The notes below the pieces were generated by a model, which saw only the letters and a program-made list of their open reading frames with translations, searched no databases and had not been told where the DNA came from. Shown piece after piece: positions 25,343-37,648 of a stretch of 64,000 nt of DNA (position 1 is its first letter; each line of letters starts with the position of its first letter). Source of the stretch: Erpobdella octoculata (taxonomy: Eukaryota > Annelida > Clitellata > Hirudinida > Erpobdellidae); NCBI GenBank assembly GCA_963978895.1, contig OZ022241.1, positions 16,835,341 to 16,899,340 of the forward strand, in the 5' to 3' direction. Made by a program: the position numbers and the translations under genes.

Positions 25343-25842
25343 CTGAAAATAAATAAGTACATTTATTATCTTTGTTTTACTTTTCAAATAATGTTTTATA
25401 ACAGAAATTTAATTTTTATTATTTGATTTCTTCTGTTTTTATTTTTATTTTACAAAATTGTCAATAATTAATTCACTCTCGGATGAATTCCTCCATAAAA
25501 CTTGCCTACACTGCAGCTACTTAACAGAATTGTTATTAAAAGTTTGTTGATTTTAAAATAATTTGTTTTTATTCCTTCAAGTTTGTACTGCTTTTTCATA
25601 TTTTCTAGTAATCTTCGTCAGTAATCAAAGAGGGCAGGTGTGCCAACTATTCTGTTGGTTCGTCTTATAGATAGACTTAATCTATATTTGTGTTTCATAG
25701 TATAGATTTATGTAAATTTATTTCTTTTAATGCTTTTACTGCATGTCGTGTTTTCGGCTGGTATCGATTAAAAAAGTTGCAATTTAAAGTTCAAATATAT
25801 AGTTGCTGTTGACTTCTTAATGAAAGATTATTTCAATTATTA

Positions 25843-26850
25843 CAGTAGGACCTCGCTTATACAACCCCCGCTATGCGACTTTAGTGCTTATAAGGCCTAA
25901 AAGTTTTGCACGGATTAAAACTCCTTATCTCTTCTATACTAATTTGTTTTTCTTATGCTACTTACTCTGTAACGCAGCCAATGACCTTGTTCTTGTGGCA
26001 TTATTTGCATAAATAACTCTATTATGCGACCTGCTGTAGATCAAAACTCTTGAAATTGTATTTATATGTAATAAAAGACAGTTGGGCTTTGTTAATTTTC
26101 TCGTTCCTTTGAACTGTCTACTCTTCAGTCACCAATACAAAACGAAAATGGTTCAATGCCGGGAAATATTGTCCATAGGTCTTAAACGTCCGCTTTCTAG
26201 TATCCACTTTAGAGAACTTTTACTGTACTTATTGATTTGCTGTAAATTCTGATTATTCATGCAATTTTACTTAAGTCCATGTATTCTGCATTCTTTCAAT
26301 TCATCTGTAATTGTTCCAGGATTTTATTTTAAGTTAATTAGTGTCTATAGGTTTTCATAACTAAACAGTGTCTAATAAGCAAATGGTTTTGACTCTAAAA
26401 GAACGTGTTATAGAGAGGAATAAAAAGGAAGAAACTGCAATAAGCACAACAAAATCAATTGGTGTGTAATCAAATCAATGCAATCAAAGATAAGGATAAC
26501 ATTCTGTCATGATGGGATAGCGGTGAGTATATGTTAATAAACTTTTAAAATATGTTTGTACTGTAAGCACAACAACAGTAAGTACGTTAGTTAGCCATAT
26601 CATTAAGGCGTCTTCGGAAATGTGTATGTAAAATTAAATACTTTACTTTAAGACAACAAACAATGTTCAACTATTTTAAATTATAATTTTATTTTATATG
26701 ACTGTTAGTTGATATAAAAACATAAACTACTGATTACTCTTTGTTGTCTTTATATGTATTTCTTGAAAAATGCGACTTTTTTCTTCTGCGAAACTTCCTC
26801 TTCTGCGACCGATTTTATGTGGCTATGGAGAAGTCGCAGTTTCTACTGCA
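25843..26850 (+). mobile_element. Tigger/pogo-type element, decayed
   Basis: The left end CAGTAGGACCTCGCTTATAC after TA resembles Tigger termini, and the right end reads AGTCGCAGTTTCTACTG. The paralogous unit has the empty site TTATTATAAACTTG near 10277-10290. At 26383-26469 a frame of 28 codons (TLKERVIERNKKEE...) resembles the start of a CENP-B/pogo N-terminal helix-turn-helix. The rest of the transposase is gone. The exact right boundary is uncertain by a few bases. Confidence 0.7.
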
Positions 26851-27231
26851 TAGGCTTAAAATTCAGCCAGTTTGATTCCATTCGCAATCTTTTCACATTT
26901 GACTTGATTTCAAGGAATTTCCAATGGCATTCTAAAACACAAATAAATATTATTTTATTGTAAAAAATTATTTGAAATGCTTAGTAAAACACATATAAAA
27001 CATTTTCAACTTCTTTAACTCTTTGTTTCTTAGTTTATGCTCGTTCGAACTGTTTTTGTGCGTTTCCCAAACAACGTTATCTATATTATAAAAGCCCTCG
27101 TCACTGACTCACTCAATCACTCACACTGATTCTGTCACGCTTACGTAATTAGTCGTATAGCTATTAGTAAATATTTCTATTAGTGCGCGCAGGCATGTAA
27201 TAAAAGTTATTATGCAATTGTACCTATATAC

Positions 27232-30160
27232 CATGGATTTCTAGATATAACATCTGGATACACAACCCATGGACTCCTAAATAAAAGCTATCTGGACACA
27301 AATCTGCCACGGCGTTATCTACCACATGGGGCGATTGTATCGCGTTACGCTTGGCTGTTTGAGAGAGCTACATGTTATAAAAACTTTGACAACTTTTATT
27401 ATTTTACACTTGAACAACTGAAACACATAAATAAAACATTTATTATTTGACAATTAACACTCAAATAGTTTATTTTAAAACACAAAATAATCTAAGCTAA
27501 AATGTTGTCAAGTGCAATTTATTAGTTTATCTATTTTTCTTCTTTAGCTCTATTATTCTTGTTTGCTTCTCTTGTTATTTCCTCCACTTATATTTTGATT
27601 AAAATGTGGAAAGGCTTGCAAACAATGTGACTTTGTTGGTAAATCAATGCTCCCATACCATGTTTTTTGCCCATGATATAATATTAAACGAGCTTCACCG
27701 GCTAACAAATGTCTATCCATGAAAAGTTTTTAAACTATAAAATTTGTTGTGTTGTATTGCTCTTTGGAAACTAAAATTGACATTGTATCTTCTTTAAAGG
27801 TAATGTTGTCATAAAACAAAAATTTAGAGAACTCAAGGACACAGCTCGAATCTTTCTATCGCTCTCCAGTACCTGGTGCATTGAAGTATAATAGTTGCTT
27901 CTGAAATTTGATAAAACTATCCAAAACGAGACTATAAATTATCAGACTGAAGCTGACCAAGCCAATAATTAATTAGTCTTATAAACTTCATTTAAGATGA
28001 TCCTGATGGAACAGAAAACGAAAGGTCATTCTAAGTTCTTGGCCGATGATGCTAAAATTTCTGTCATGGTTGAACTGCACTAAAGTCTGCTCTGGAACCA
28101 TGATGCAGGCTTCTTTAAAATTCTGGATACAACAGTTTTTGACTGAAAATTGTTGTAAATATTTTTTAAGTCATACCCCTGGTAGAAAATGAGGAAGATG
28201 GTTTTTGTTCACAGGATCAATTATATTAATCTTCAGTTTGTCCCCATGAGTTGATTGACATAACATTGCCAGGTGAATGTTGTGTTTTTAACTGAAATGG
28301 TTAAATTTATCTCTTCTTTAGTTGAGTTGAAATATACTTTCTTAGCCGATAAAAATTCATGTTGGAGTGTCTTCATGAATTCATATCTTCAATGATATAG
28401 TGTATAACGAAATGAAGAAAACAACTTCTGAAATGAGCTAACACTCTATATTATTCTTGGATTGGCACGGTTCCATTTCTCTTAATGAACTTCATCACGC
28501 AGAAAAGAGTGAAATGATGAAAAGTAATACGAGCGTTGACTTGTTAGTTTTTACCGTGGCTAGTTTTGTATCCAAATGCTGAATATAATGTTAACAATGA
28601 CAAAATTTGTAGTAGTAAATAAACTGAATTGCTGAATAAATCCAAAAAATCTCAACTCTGGATGCCGAAGTGAATACTCTTCTAACAACAGTAATGAAAA
28701 GACAGAAGAACTTTATTTCATTCGTACCCATTGAACAATCCCGATCCTTGCATAAAATGAATTAAAGCGAATCCTCGATTAAATTTTGAACCTAACAGAA
28801 ATTTGAAAATGTGCTTATTACATTTCTTGCCGTCAGATTTCGTTACCGAATTTAAAAATTCGAATAAATCAAGGCTCAAAAAGAGGATGCAAACACCAAC
28901 AAGGTTTTAAAGTTAATTAATCTATCTAGCATTGAGAAAGTTTCAGTAAAGCTCGTTGTATCTATCTTCTCAGAATCAACAGTTAATGCTTTGAAGTACT
29001 ACATTGAAAATAAAGGTAAATCTGAATGGACAGGTACTGCATGGTTTGTTGAACTGATAACCAAATTATGGAATGTTTTAAATGTAAAATTATCTTCCAA
29101 AGGAAAACGAAAATGAAACTACCATAAAGATCCTGTAAAGTCTTGCAGGGACTGGAAGTTGTACTTTTTGAAAGAATTTGATGAATTTCTTCAAGTTTGG
29201 CAAAAATCTAAACCATTGGTCTTGAGTCGAGAAACATTTTTAGCATTATGTCAGACTTGCTCAGTAACTGCTGACTATTGCAATTATCTATTGAGTACAT
29301 TTGACTTCAAGTTTATTCTCTTCGGTCATTTCCAGTCTGATCCGATTGAATCACGATTTGGGTGGATTCGTCAAATGGCAGGAGGAAATTATTTTATTTC
29401 TATAAGACAAGTAGTGGAGAGTGACACAAAAATAGAAATGATGTCACTGATAAAACGCTCCAAGCTATTTTTGTCTGACATCTGACATAGATAATTTCAT
29501 TGACGATGTCAGAGATTGTTCGAACAATGTGGATGATCAAGCAACAAGAATTGCAAGCTCGTTGAAGAATTTGACTCTTCCTAATGAAAGTGAAGCAACA
29601 ACAATATACTATGTTGCTGGAGCTGTAGCTCATTCAATAATTCATCAAACGAAATGCCAATATTGCAAAGAACTTTTTGTTGATGAGGATTATTATAATT
29701 TGGATGAGTTGAATTTGCAACGACTAGATGTATATCTCAATGATATCAATCGAGGTCTGAGGAGGTCTGTTAAAACCTTCTGAGTATACTTTCTCAGTTT
29801 GTTTGCCAACTGGAAAGTATTTGATGCCTTTATAAAAATAGTTGACAGGTTTCTAGTGGATGATACTCCTTTAATGAAAGAAAACTTTTCTGCAGCTAAT
29901 CACAATCTTAAAAAATTTATAAGTTCCAAGTTTTTCAACTGCATATCAAAATATTATGTGCAAGAATTGAATGAGAAAAATGAAAATTGCAACAAGCAAA
30001 GAAAATTAGATAAATTTGTTAATTAAACATGACTTGCCAAATGAACACTAATTAATATTTTGTATATGTTTATTGGTGTGTTTAAACATGTTTCAGATAT
30101 TTTTTAAGTTTTGTTTAATTAAAATTTGCACCAAAACAGCTGTGATTAATTTGATCTCAA
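27232..30160 (+). mobile_element. Decayed P element, left terminus retained
   Basis: The left end CATGGATTTCTAGATATAAC... matches the 37-bp terminal repeat of the intact P element at 31829 with about four differences. The following 800 bp are the repeat shared with 1501-2292. The right terminal repeat is missing. The transposase is partly preserved, as described separately. Confidence 0.8.
28660..30025 (+). pseudogene. P-element THAP transposase relic
   Basis: The sequence is homologous to the transposase at 32000-34825 but has lost about half of it. The THAP end is recognisable: GCRSEYSSNNSNEKT, then NNPDPCIK, a stop, and NLKMCLLHFLPSDFV. The text then jumps to the C-terminal third, from SIEKVSVKLVVSIFSEST through FLALCQTCSVTADY and GHFQSDPIESRFGWIR to the CN-rich tail near 30025. 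Frameshifts or stops occur near 28912, 29116 and 29485 and around 29770. The catalytic middle region with the first two acidic residues is deleted. It is useful as an outgroup for judging which changes in the other copy are mutations. Confidence 0.88.
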
Positions 30161-30220
30161 TATTCTTTAAGACTAATTATTGCACTGTTTAATTTTCACA
30201 TCCTTTGAATTTATATGAAA

Positions 30221-30643
30221 CTAGCGGGGTGCCCGGCGTTGCCCGGGGTTTTTCTATTGTTTGTCTCTCTCGCTCCCGTTTCCTTTCCCGCTAGCTTTCC
30301 CGTTCACGGTCGCTTTCTCGCCCTTGGTCGGTTTCTCGTTCCCGGTAGCTTTCCCGCTCCCGGTCACTTTCTCTTTCCCGCTCGCTCTTTCGCTCTCAGT
30401 TGCATTTCCGTTCCCGTTTCCGTTCATTTATATATGTATGTGTATATGTATATATATATAGTTCCCGCTCACTCTCCCGCTCCACTCTGCTCTGCTCATT
30501 TTGTGACCGATTTTAATTTTTTTTCACTAAAACCTTCCTCCATTGACTCTCAAGCTTGTGTAAAAATTTCATTACGATCGGATGAATGGTGTAGCTACGC
30601 ATAAGTTATTTACACACACACATAATCTTATTTTTAATTATAT
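30221..30643 (-). mobile_element. Nested non-autonomous Helitron (minus)
   Basis: It starts CTAGCGGGGTGCCCGGCG, the reverse complement of the CTAG end with hairpin, followed by the C/T-rich form of the decamer array. Its far part has 'TACGATCGGATGAATGGTG' as in the copies at 7380 and 63460. It interrupts the outer Helitron's TTTATATGAAAT phrase, which resumes near 30644. Confidence 0.75.
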
Positions 30644-30834
30644 GAAATACGTTAGTAAATTGAAAATTTAAACACAATAAAAAATTTCATTAAATTTGCT
30701 TTATATACATAAAAAATTTTTATAGTTATCAAATGTCATTTTGTTTTGGTTGACTATTTTTTTATCAAACGTATCCGAAGTACATCGTAATTTTAAAACA
30801 TCCGTCTTTGGAACGGGCAAAACCACTAGTATTA

Positions 30835-30971
30835 GTATATTAATATATATTAATAACTATATTAATAAATATATAGTAATATATAGTAATATATATTAAT
30901 AACTATATTAATAAATATATAGTAATATATATTAATAACTATATTAATAAATATATAGTAATATATATTAA
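30835..30971. repeat. TATATTAATAACTATATTAAT tandem repeat
   Basis: About three imperfect copies of a roughly 50-bp AT-only unit. Confidence 0.8.
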
Positions 30972-31265
30972 CTAGCGGAGTACCCGGCGTTGCCCGGAGT
31001 TTTTAGATATTTTTCTAATGCTTTTCTCTCGTTCCCGTTTTCTTCTCCGCTGCTCTCACATTCCCGGTCACTTTTCCGTTTCTTCTTGCTCTCCCGTTCC
31101 CGGTTGCTTTCCCGCTCCCGGTTGCTTTTTTGCTCCCGGTCGCTTTCCCGCTCGCTGTATCTTTCCCGGTTACGTTCTCTTTCCCGGTCGCTTTTTTTTT
31201 ATCTCGGTCGCTATCCCTTTTCCGCTCGCTCTTTTGCTCAGTTACTTTTCCGTTTCTGCTATTTT
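30972..31265 (-). mobile_element. Helitron 3' end with decamer array (minus)
   Basis: Begins CTAGCGGAGTACCCGGCGTT with hairpin, then C/T-rich decamers such as TTCCCGGTCGCTTTCCCGCT up to about 31255. The 5' end is not visible. Confidence 0.75.
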
Positions 31266-31458
31266 ATCTGATGACGGATGTATTTCTTCTCATCATGATT
31301 CTGTTGAGGATAACCTTGATGTTGGTATGAGGGAATTGGCTGTCAACTCTTTACATGAAGAGAATGTTGAAGAAAATGATAGTGCATTATTAAGTTCCTT
31401 GACGTTTGCATTTTTCCATTTAACTGATAACATTAATATTACTATTAGAAAAAAATAA
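31262..31458 (+). other. Unrecognised open stretch
   Basis: The frame encodes SDDGCISSHHDSVEDN, then LAVNSLHEENVEEND, and ends IRKK. It is acidic and unlike the repeat upstream, so it may be an exon fragment carried in the Helitron. No motif is recognised and no second copy was seen. Confidence 0.25.
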
Positions 31459-31740
31459 TTTTTTGTTTTATGAACGTATACTTATTGATTTGATGTATCT
31501 AGCATATGTTTCTCTTTTTATGTATCTGTATTGCTGGGAGCTCTATTGTGACAGGTGGAAGTGCTTGAGGGCTTAGTAAGAAATATAATATACAGGAAAA
31601 CTGTTTGGCAATTGTCACATTTCACATGATATTTATTAATATATGTAAATTGTCTTATTCATAATTACTAGTCTTATATTAACTTGCTTTGTCAGGTTAC
31701 TCGTTTAATCGGACTGACATACACACACATACATATATAT

Positions 31741-31828
31741 ATAACCCTAGATAAAGGAAGAGGGACAGTTAAAAGGATCACACTTTGATCCACGACAGGA
31801 AGTACTTATGTGCTTCCTACATACAGCC
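31741..31828 (+). repeat. Interspersed repeat split by the P element (left half)
   Basis: Matches 61755-61850; the right half continues at 35065-35105 (ATACAGCCAATTCAGTC). Joining the halves, minus one ATACAGCC, gives the uninterrupted order seen at 61850-61870. Confidence 0.8.
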
Positions 31829-31999
31829 CATGGATATCTAGATATAACACCTGGATCCACAACCTAAACGCGAACCGATACGCTTTGGGCCTACGCCAGC
31901 CGATAGCTTGCACGGCGTTTCTCTTACCGAACTCTGTTTCATATGATTGATATAAACAACAAACACAAATATTTTACATGTATTTATTAAATAATTCAA

Positions 32000-34825
32000 T
32001 TATTTAGTGACTTTATCTAATTTTCTTTTTTTTGAAGTATTAACATTCACTTTTTCATTAAATTGTTTAATATAGTTCTTTAACATGCAGTTGAAAAATT
32101 TACAAGATATTAATTCTTTAATATTATGATTAGAGCTACAAAAGTTTTCTACAACCAGTAGAGATTCATGTACCATTATTCTTTCCACAATTCTGATAAA
32201 CAGATTTCTTTGATTTGTTGAAGTAAGGAAAGATTTTAAACCCTTTTCTGACTTTTTTAGCGAATCAAAGACTTTCCAATTACTGAGACAGGTGGTGAAT
32301 GCATACTCTGAAGGTTTAAGAAGACCTCCTCTGTCAACTTTATTCAAATATATGTCAAGTCTATCTAACTGCAGCTCATCTAAATGGAAGAATTCATCAT
32401 CGACTAATATTTCCTTACAATGTGAACATTTATTTTTATAAATTATAGAATGAGCAACAGCTCCTGCAACATAGTAGATAGTGGTAGCTTCACTGTCACA
32501 TGGCAGATTAAAACTGGTTAACAAATTTGCAATGCTGGCTGCTTTTTCATCTAAAGTGCTCGAAGGTTCTTTAACATCATCAATGAAGTCATCGATGTCA
32601 GATAAGGAGAGCTTGGAATGCTTCAACAAAGACATCATTTTTATTTTAGCATTGCTTTCCACTACCTGTCTGACTGAAATAAAATAATTACCCCCAGCCA
32701 TCTGACGAAGCCATCCAAATCTTGACTCAATGGGATCAGATTGTAGATGGCCTAGCAAGACAAATTTGAAATCCATTCTGCTCAACAAATATTTACAACA
32801 ATCAGCACTAGCAGAACATGTTTGCTTTGTAGCTAAAAATGTTTCACGACTCAAGCCTTGGGTTTTAGCATTTTGCCATGTCTCCAGGAAATCTTTAAAC
32901 TCTTTTAAGAAATCTAATTTCCAATCAACTGGTGATGTTACAGGATCCATATGGTAATTTCTTTTTCTTTTGCCTTTCGAGCATGTTTTTACATTTAAAA
33001 CAATCCACAACTTAGAAACAAGTTCTATAAACCATGCAGTCCCTGTCCATTGGATTTGTCCATTTTCTATGTAGTATTTGAAAGCATTTACAGTAGACTC
33101 AGAAAATATGGAGAGAGCAAGTTTAACTGAAACTTTTTCTATATTGGATGGATTAAAAACTTTGGAATGTAATTGGTGAGCTTTTTTTATTGACATGCTC
33201 ATTTCCATCTTATATAATTCTTCAATGTGATGAAAGCTGGCAGGAAAATTGGGTGTCGTAATATTTTTATTCACGTATGGAGGAAAAGTGAAAATTTTTC
33301 TATTAAGAAAATTGTTATACATATTTTTAATATTGTGAACAGCATCGAATAATAGAAAAATTGGCTCTTTTGTTGTTTTGCTTATTACCGATGTCTTTAA
33401 AGTGCCATTACATAATTGTTGGATATAAAACTTTCTATTTGCTGCAGCATTATCAAGTGAGATTGCAACTATGTGAATATTTACTTTATTCAACATTTCC
33501 ATAACTTCTTGAAAAGATTCATTCAGCTGGAAAGCAGTTAAATTATTAATAGGATAGAGAGCAACCATATCTTTGAATTTGTGGCACAATGATTTCACCA
33601 TAAAACAAAGAAGAGTTGATGCTATTTCTCCTTGAGGGGTGAGACCATGCATTTCTCCTGAAAAATATTCAAGACGCTTTGCAACGTAGATCTCGTCTAT
33701 TATTAATATGCATGTTCTTTCCAGCTGGTTCAGCTGGCTTGCCCGAAGGGTTAAATAAGCAGAATTGTCCAGCCCAGTCTTTTCATGAACTCTTCGAGTC
33801 AATTTTCTTAGGGTGTTTATTGATGGCAAGCATAAAAAGTTGCTTTCTAATATCTTAGAGTAGGATGCAGAACTTGTCGAATAAATAAGATATGACCAGA
33901 TAATCAACTGTGGCGAATAAATCCGAGCATGTTTATTTACACCTATTAACTTTAGTTGTTCGAGAACAAATTTTATTTGCTCGTATTCGACACTGGACTC
34001 ATCAAAAAAATCAAGAATTTTTTTTAATTTGGATTTGGTTTCAATTTTTAATTCTTCAAGAGTTTCCTCATACAACTGCTCTTCACAATATTTTAGGCGT
34101 GCTAATAAATTTAACAGCTGACTCATTTTGGATAGCTTTTTACCAACAAGATCCTTCATAAAAGATTTAGGCATTTTTTCTCCTCTATGACGAGCTGTAA
34201 CATCAAACGTATCCGAAATTGAAAGTGATGATTTGATAATCGGAGCACCATTATAATTTTCCAATAAAATTATGTGCAAAATGTTGTCTAAAATGTGCAA
34301 ATGAAAATCAGATGGCATTGTTATTTCAACTTTTAATCGGTTCTCCAATTCTTTTAATGTGCAGTTATCTATTGTATCGCTTTCAATAAATGAAGCTTCT
34401 AACTCTTCTAATTGTTGTTGTTGATATTCTCGACGCGCGGATGATGAACATTTAGAAGTTGTTCTAACCTGTTTGGGTTTCGAAAGATAAGATGGTGCAT
34501 TGAGAAAAACACTAGGCACTGCATCATCTCGCAACTTCTTTTTCAGTCTTGCAGGTTCGTTACTTTCAGATCGTCTTTTCTGCAATCGGGATTTGTTTGT
34601 GTCTTTTACATCTGATACAAAATCCGTTGGTAAGAAATGCAATGAACACATTTTGGAATTTTTACTAGGCACAAAACCATCACGAGGGTTAGCTCTAATC
34701 CATTTTTCCCACAGATCTGGATTGTTCAACGGGAATGAATGAAAAGATAATCATTTAGTAGTTTTTTCATTATCCACGCTAGCATATCCACTCTTGCAAC
34801 CATAAGCAGAACATTTATTCACCAT
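32000..34825 (-). CDS. P-element transposase with THAP domain, one in-frame TGA
   Basis: The likely start is the ATG at 34825, opening MVNKCSAYGCKSGY. It supplies the first two cysteines of the THAP zinc finger. The frame runs 941 codons but is crossed by one TGA at 34751-34753. After it, an uninterrupted 909-codon frame starts at 34729. In that numbering, C28 and H31 (MCSLHF) complete the C2CH finger. A coiled-coil-like region follows near 200-240, then the RNase-H-like core of P transposases: IIDEIYVAK (D345), ISLDNAAANR (D426), FDAVHNIKN (462-470) and SDPIESRFGWLRQMAGGN (665-681, candidate third acidic residue E668). A cysteine pair KCSHCK and a basic tail end the protein. It would cut and paste DNA between the 37-bp repeats in the nucleus. 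The relic at 28660 has no stop at the matching place, so the TGA is probably a mutation. An intron removing it is possible but I see no good splice pair. Confidence 0.92.
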
Positions 34826-34829
34826 TTTA

Positions 34830-35027
34830 TTTTATATTAATATTATATAAAACACGTTTTACGATAACACGATAAACGAGAATCAAATGAACAACACGAC
34901 TACGACGACTACGATGAAGAATAAACAGTAAGCACGTGCAGGCATTCACTTATCTGCGTTATAGTAGAGCAACAGCTATAGCTGCAGCCTAGGCCCAAAC
35001 AGTATACGCTGAGATCGAACTTGAGCT
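34830..35027 (-). promoter_or_regulatory. P-element 5' leader region
   Basis: The sequence between the 37-bp terminal repeat and the THAP ATG should hold the promoter and transposase binding sites. A TATATAAAA-like motif can be read on the minus strand near 34845-34855. No other defined site is recognised. Confidence 0.35.
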
Positions 35028-35107
35028 AGGTTGTGGATCCAGGTGTTATATCTAGATATCCATGATACAGCCAATTCAGTCTTAAAACCTTGGTGTAAAT
35101 TAAATTT

Positions 35108-35985
<878 letters not shown>

Positions 35986-35993
35986 ATTATTCC

Positions 35994-36350
35994 TTAATGT
36001 AAAGTTTTATTTGGCAAGTGACGACAACTAATTGATATTTGATGAAAGTAATTTAGGTTATGACATTTGATTAAGTTACTTTTAAAGGAAACGGTACATT
36101 GAAGATGAGACCGACCAAATAGTTGTGAGACCGGAACACATAACTCCTGAAGATAGACAGGAGCCATGCCATGGAGGCACTTATAAACCATAGAGCAAAG
36201 TTTGAAACGGATTCTCTGCGGAAAGGGAAGCCAATGAAGCCGCGTCCGCATCAGACCCAAAACGCTGGCCCAGTCAGGCAACCGCAGCACAAGACGGGCA
36301 GCTGCCCGAAGAACAGATTGAACCCTGTTGATCTGGAACAGCGGTAGACA
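35994..36350 (-). pseudogene. CR1 ORF2 C-terminal tail
   Basis: The peptide reads LRLPDWASVLGLMRTRLH, then LPFPQRIRFKLCSMVYKC and LHGMAPVYLQELC. This is the conserved post-thumb domain of CR1/L2-type LINE polyproteins (usual form LHWLP...RI.FK...L.YK.LHG.AP.YL..L). The frame closes soon after. A few bases beyond, TTACTTTTAAAGGAAACGGT recurs at 62770, so the tail sequence is a dispersed repeat. Confidence 0.8.
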
Positions 36351-36379
36351 TTCTTTAGCTGTTCTTAGCGCTATTCGCT

Positions 36380-36830
36380 ACCGCAACTTTTATTAAAAAA
36401 ACAAAATAGGTCTTTTATATCAATTAAATGAGTTTCAATGTATTTAGTTTTTATTTGAAGTTTGCATGAAATCTGAGTCTGGTTGATTTATCGACGATCC
36501 GGACGAGCGTAAGCGTCTCTTTGAAATGACCTTTCCTGACCTCGCTAAAGCGAGCGTGTTCGTCTCTTTGAAGTGTGGCAGAAGTGGTATACCGGGTGTT
36601 AGTGATGTTTTGAGGTGTATGGTATCTGGCTGTTTGAGTGTGTATATACTTACAGTTTGTACGAACAGTTGAAGGCAGTTTTTTTAAACTTATTATTCAA
36701 TTGTCTTGATCTTAAGATCTTGACGTTATTTCTTGTCCAGTTGTTTTATTTACTGTATGTGACGAATAAAATTGTTGTATATTACAACCATGTCTTCTAC
36801 AAACTTGCTGATTGCTCGAGACAAAAGTGT
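36380..36830. other. Insertion between CR1 parts, unidentified
   Basis: AT-rich sequence without homology to LINE protein separates the tail from the upstream reverse transcriptase. It includes GTTCGTCTCTTTGAAGTGTGG-like phrases duplicated near 36505 and 36560. No termini were recognised. Confidence 0.35.
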
Positions 36831-36839
36831 CTTTGAAGC

Positions 36840-37648
36840 GTGACCTTTTGGTGTTAAACGACCGAAGGCAGATTTGACATAGAGGGCATGGGTGATGCTT
36901 TGACGTGTTTGTGGCCACTCCGTGAGGTAGGAGCCGAACCATTTCAGGACCGCACCCCAAGACCAAACGAGTTATGAAGCCTATCACACAAGATCTGATG
37001 ATCGACGGTGTCAAACACAGCACTAAGGTCCAGAAGGCCCAGAAGTGTGATCCGTCCCAGATCGGCTGCTAAGTAGACATCCGAGAGCACCCTTAAGACA
37101 ACAGTCTCAGTAGAATGATGCTTTCTATAGGCTGACTGGCATCGTGGCAGGAGGTTATTTTCATTGAGATATATGTTCATCTGGTCGCCGACACATCGCT
37201 CCAACAGATTAGACAAATACGACAAATTGGAGATCGGACGATAGTTGGCAGTGTTGTGCGGATCCAAATTTGCTTTCTTGAAAACTGGCGTTATGATGGC
37301 ATTTTTCTGAGTTGAGGGGAAAAAACCTTGTTTTAGCAAAGAGTTGGCCAGAAATGCCACGAATGGTGCCAGTTCTTTGGAATATTGTTCTATTATTTTT
37401 GTTGGCACTGGGTCCAAGGAACAGTTCTTATTAGGTGAAGCCCTGATGAGACGGATGATGTAGTTAGCATCCACAGGCCTGAATTCCAGCAGCAGCGAAC
37501 TCGAACAACCTCCAGCACAATAAAGCGGACAAGAAGCAGACGAAGTAGTCTGGCGAACACTCTCGGTCTTCTCTAAAAACGCTTTCAAGAAATCACTTGC
37601 CGCAAGATCATTGGGTGGGGCTGAATAGCCACAGTCCTCGCCGAGCAC
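36840..37648 (-). pseudogene. CR1 reverse transcriptase, N-terminal half
   Basis: The frame 37648-36944 encodes SLDPVPTKIIEQYSKEL, then TQKNAIITPVFKKANLD, NTANYRPISNLSYLSN and LDLSAVFDTVDHQILC. These are fingers and palm motifs of LINE reverse transcriptase up to the first catalytic block (normally LDLSAAFDTVDH, whose aspartates are kept here). After NSFGLGVRS the frame shifts; 37023-36840 continues in another frame as FGSYLTEW-like text, then decays. The YxDD box is absent. Enzyme activity is impossible. Confidence 0.87.

Larger units (their letters stand above)
23776..26880 (-). repeat. Duplicated gene-bearing unit, copy 2
   Basis: Paralogue of 7760-10320, starting directly after the Helitron CTAG-T end. 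It carries the same exons and in addition a Tigger-type element at 25843-26850 that is absent from copy 1. Copy 1 therefore shows the uninterrupted insertion site near 10285. Confidence 0.85.
27080..30829 (+). mobile_element. Helitron interrupted by a P element and another Helitron
   Basis: The 5' end is TCTATATTATAAAAGCCC after an A, followed by the CGTCACTGACTCACTC phrase typical of Helitron starts. The 3' end is CCGTCTTTGGAACGGG, a hairpin, then CAAAACCACTAG and T. The same 5' and 3' blocks bound the Helitron at 55988-59023. The body is replaced by a decayed P element (27232 to about 30160) and a smaller Helitron (30221 to about 30643). Confidence 0.8.
31829..35064 (-). mobile_element. Nearly intact P element
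   Basis: The termini are perfect 37-bp inverted repeats (CATGGATATCTAGATATAAC... to CCACAACCT) at 31829-31865 and 35028-35064. ATACAGCC flanks both sides (31821-31828 and 35065-35072), a perfect 8-bp target duplication as expected for P elements. The 3,236-bp element carries one long transposase frame with a THAP domain. It is inserted in a repeat whose empty form exists near 61850. Identical termini and duplication point to a recent insertion. Confidence 0.96.
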
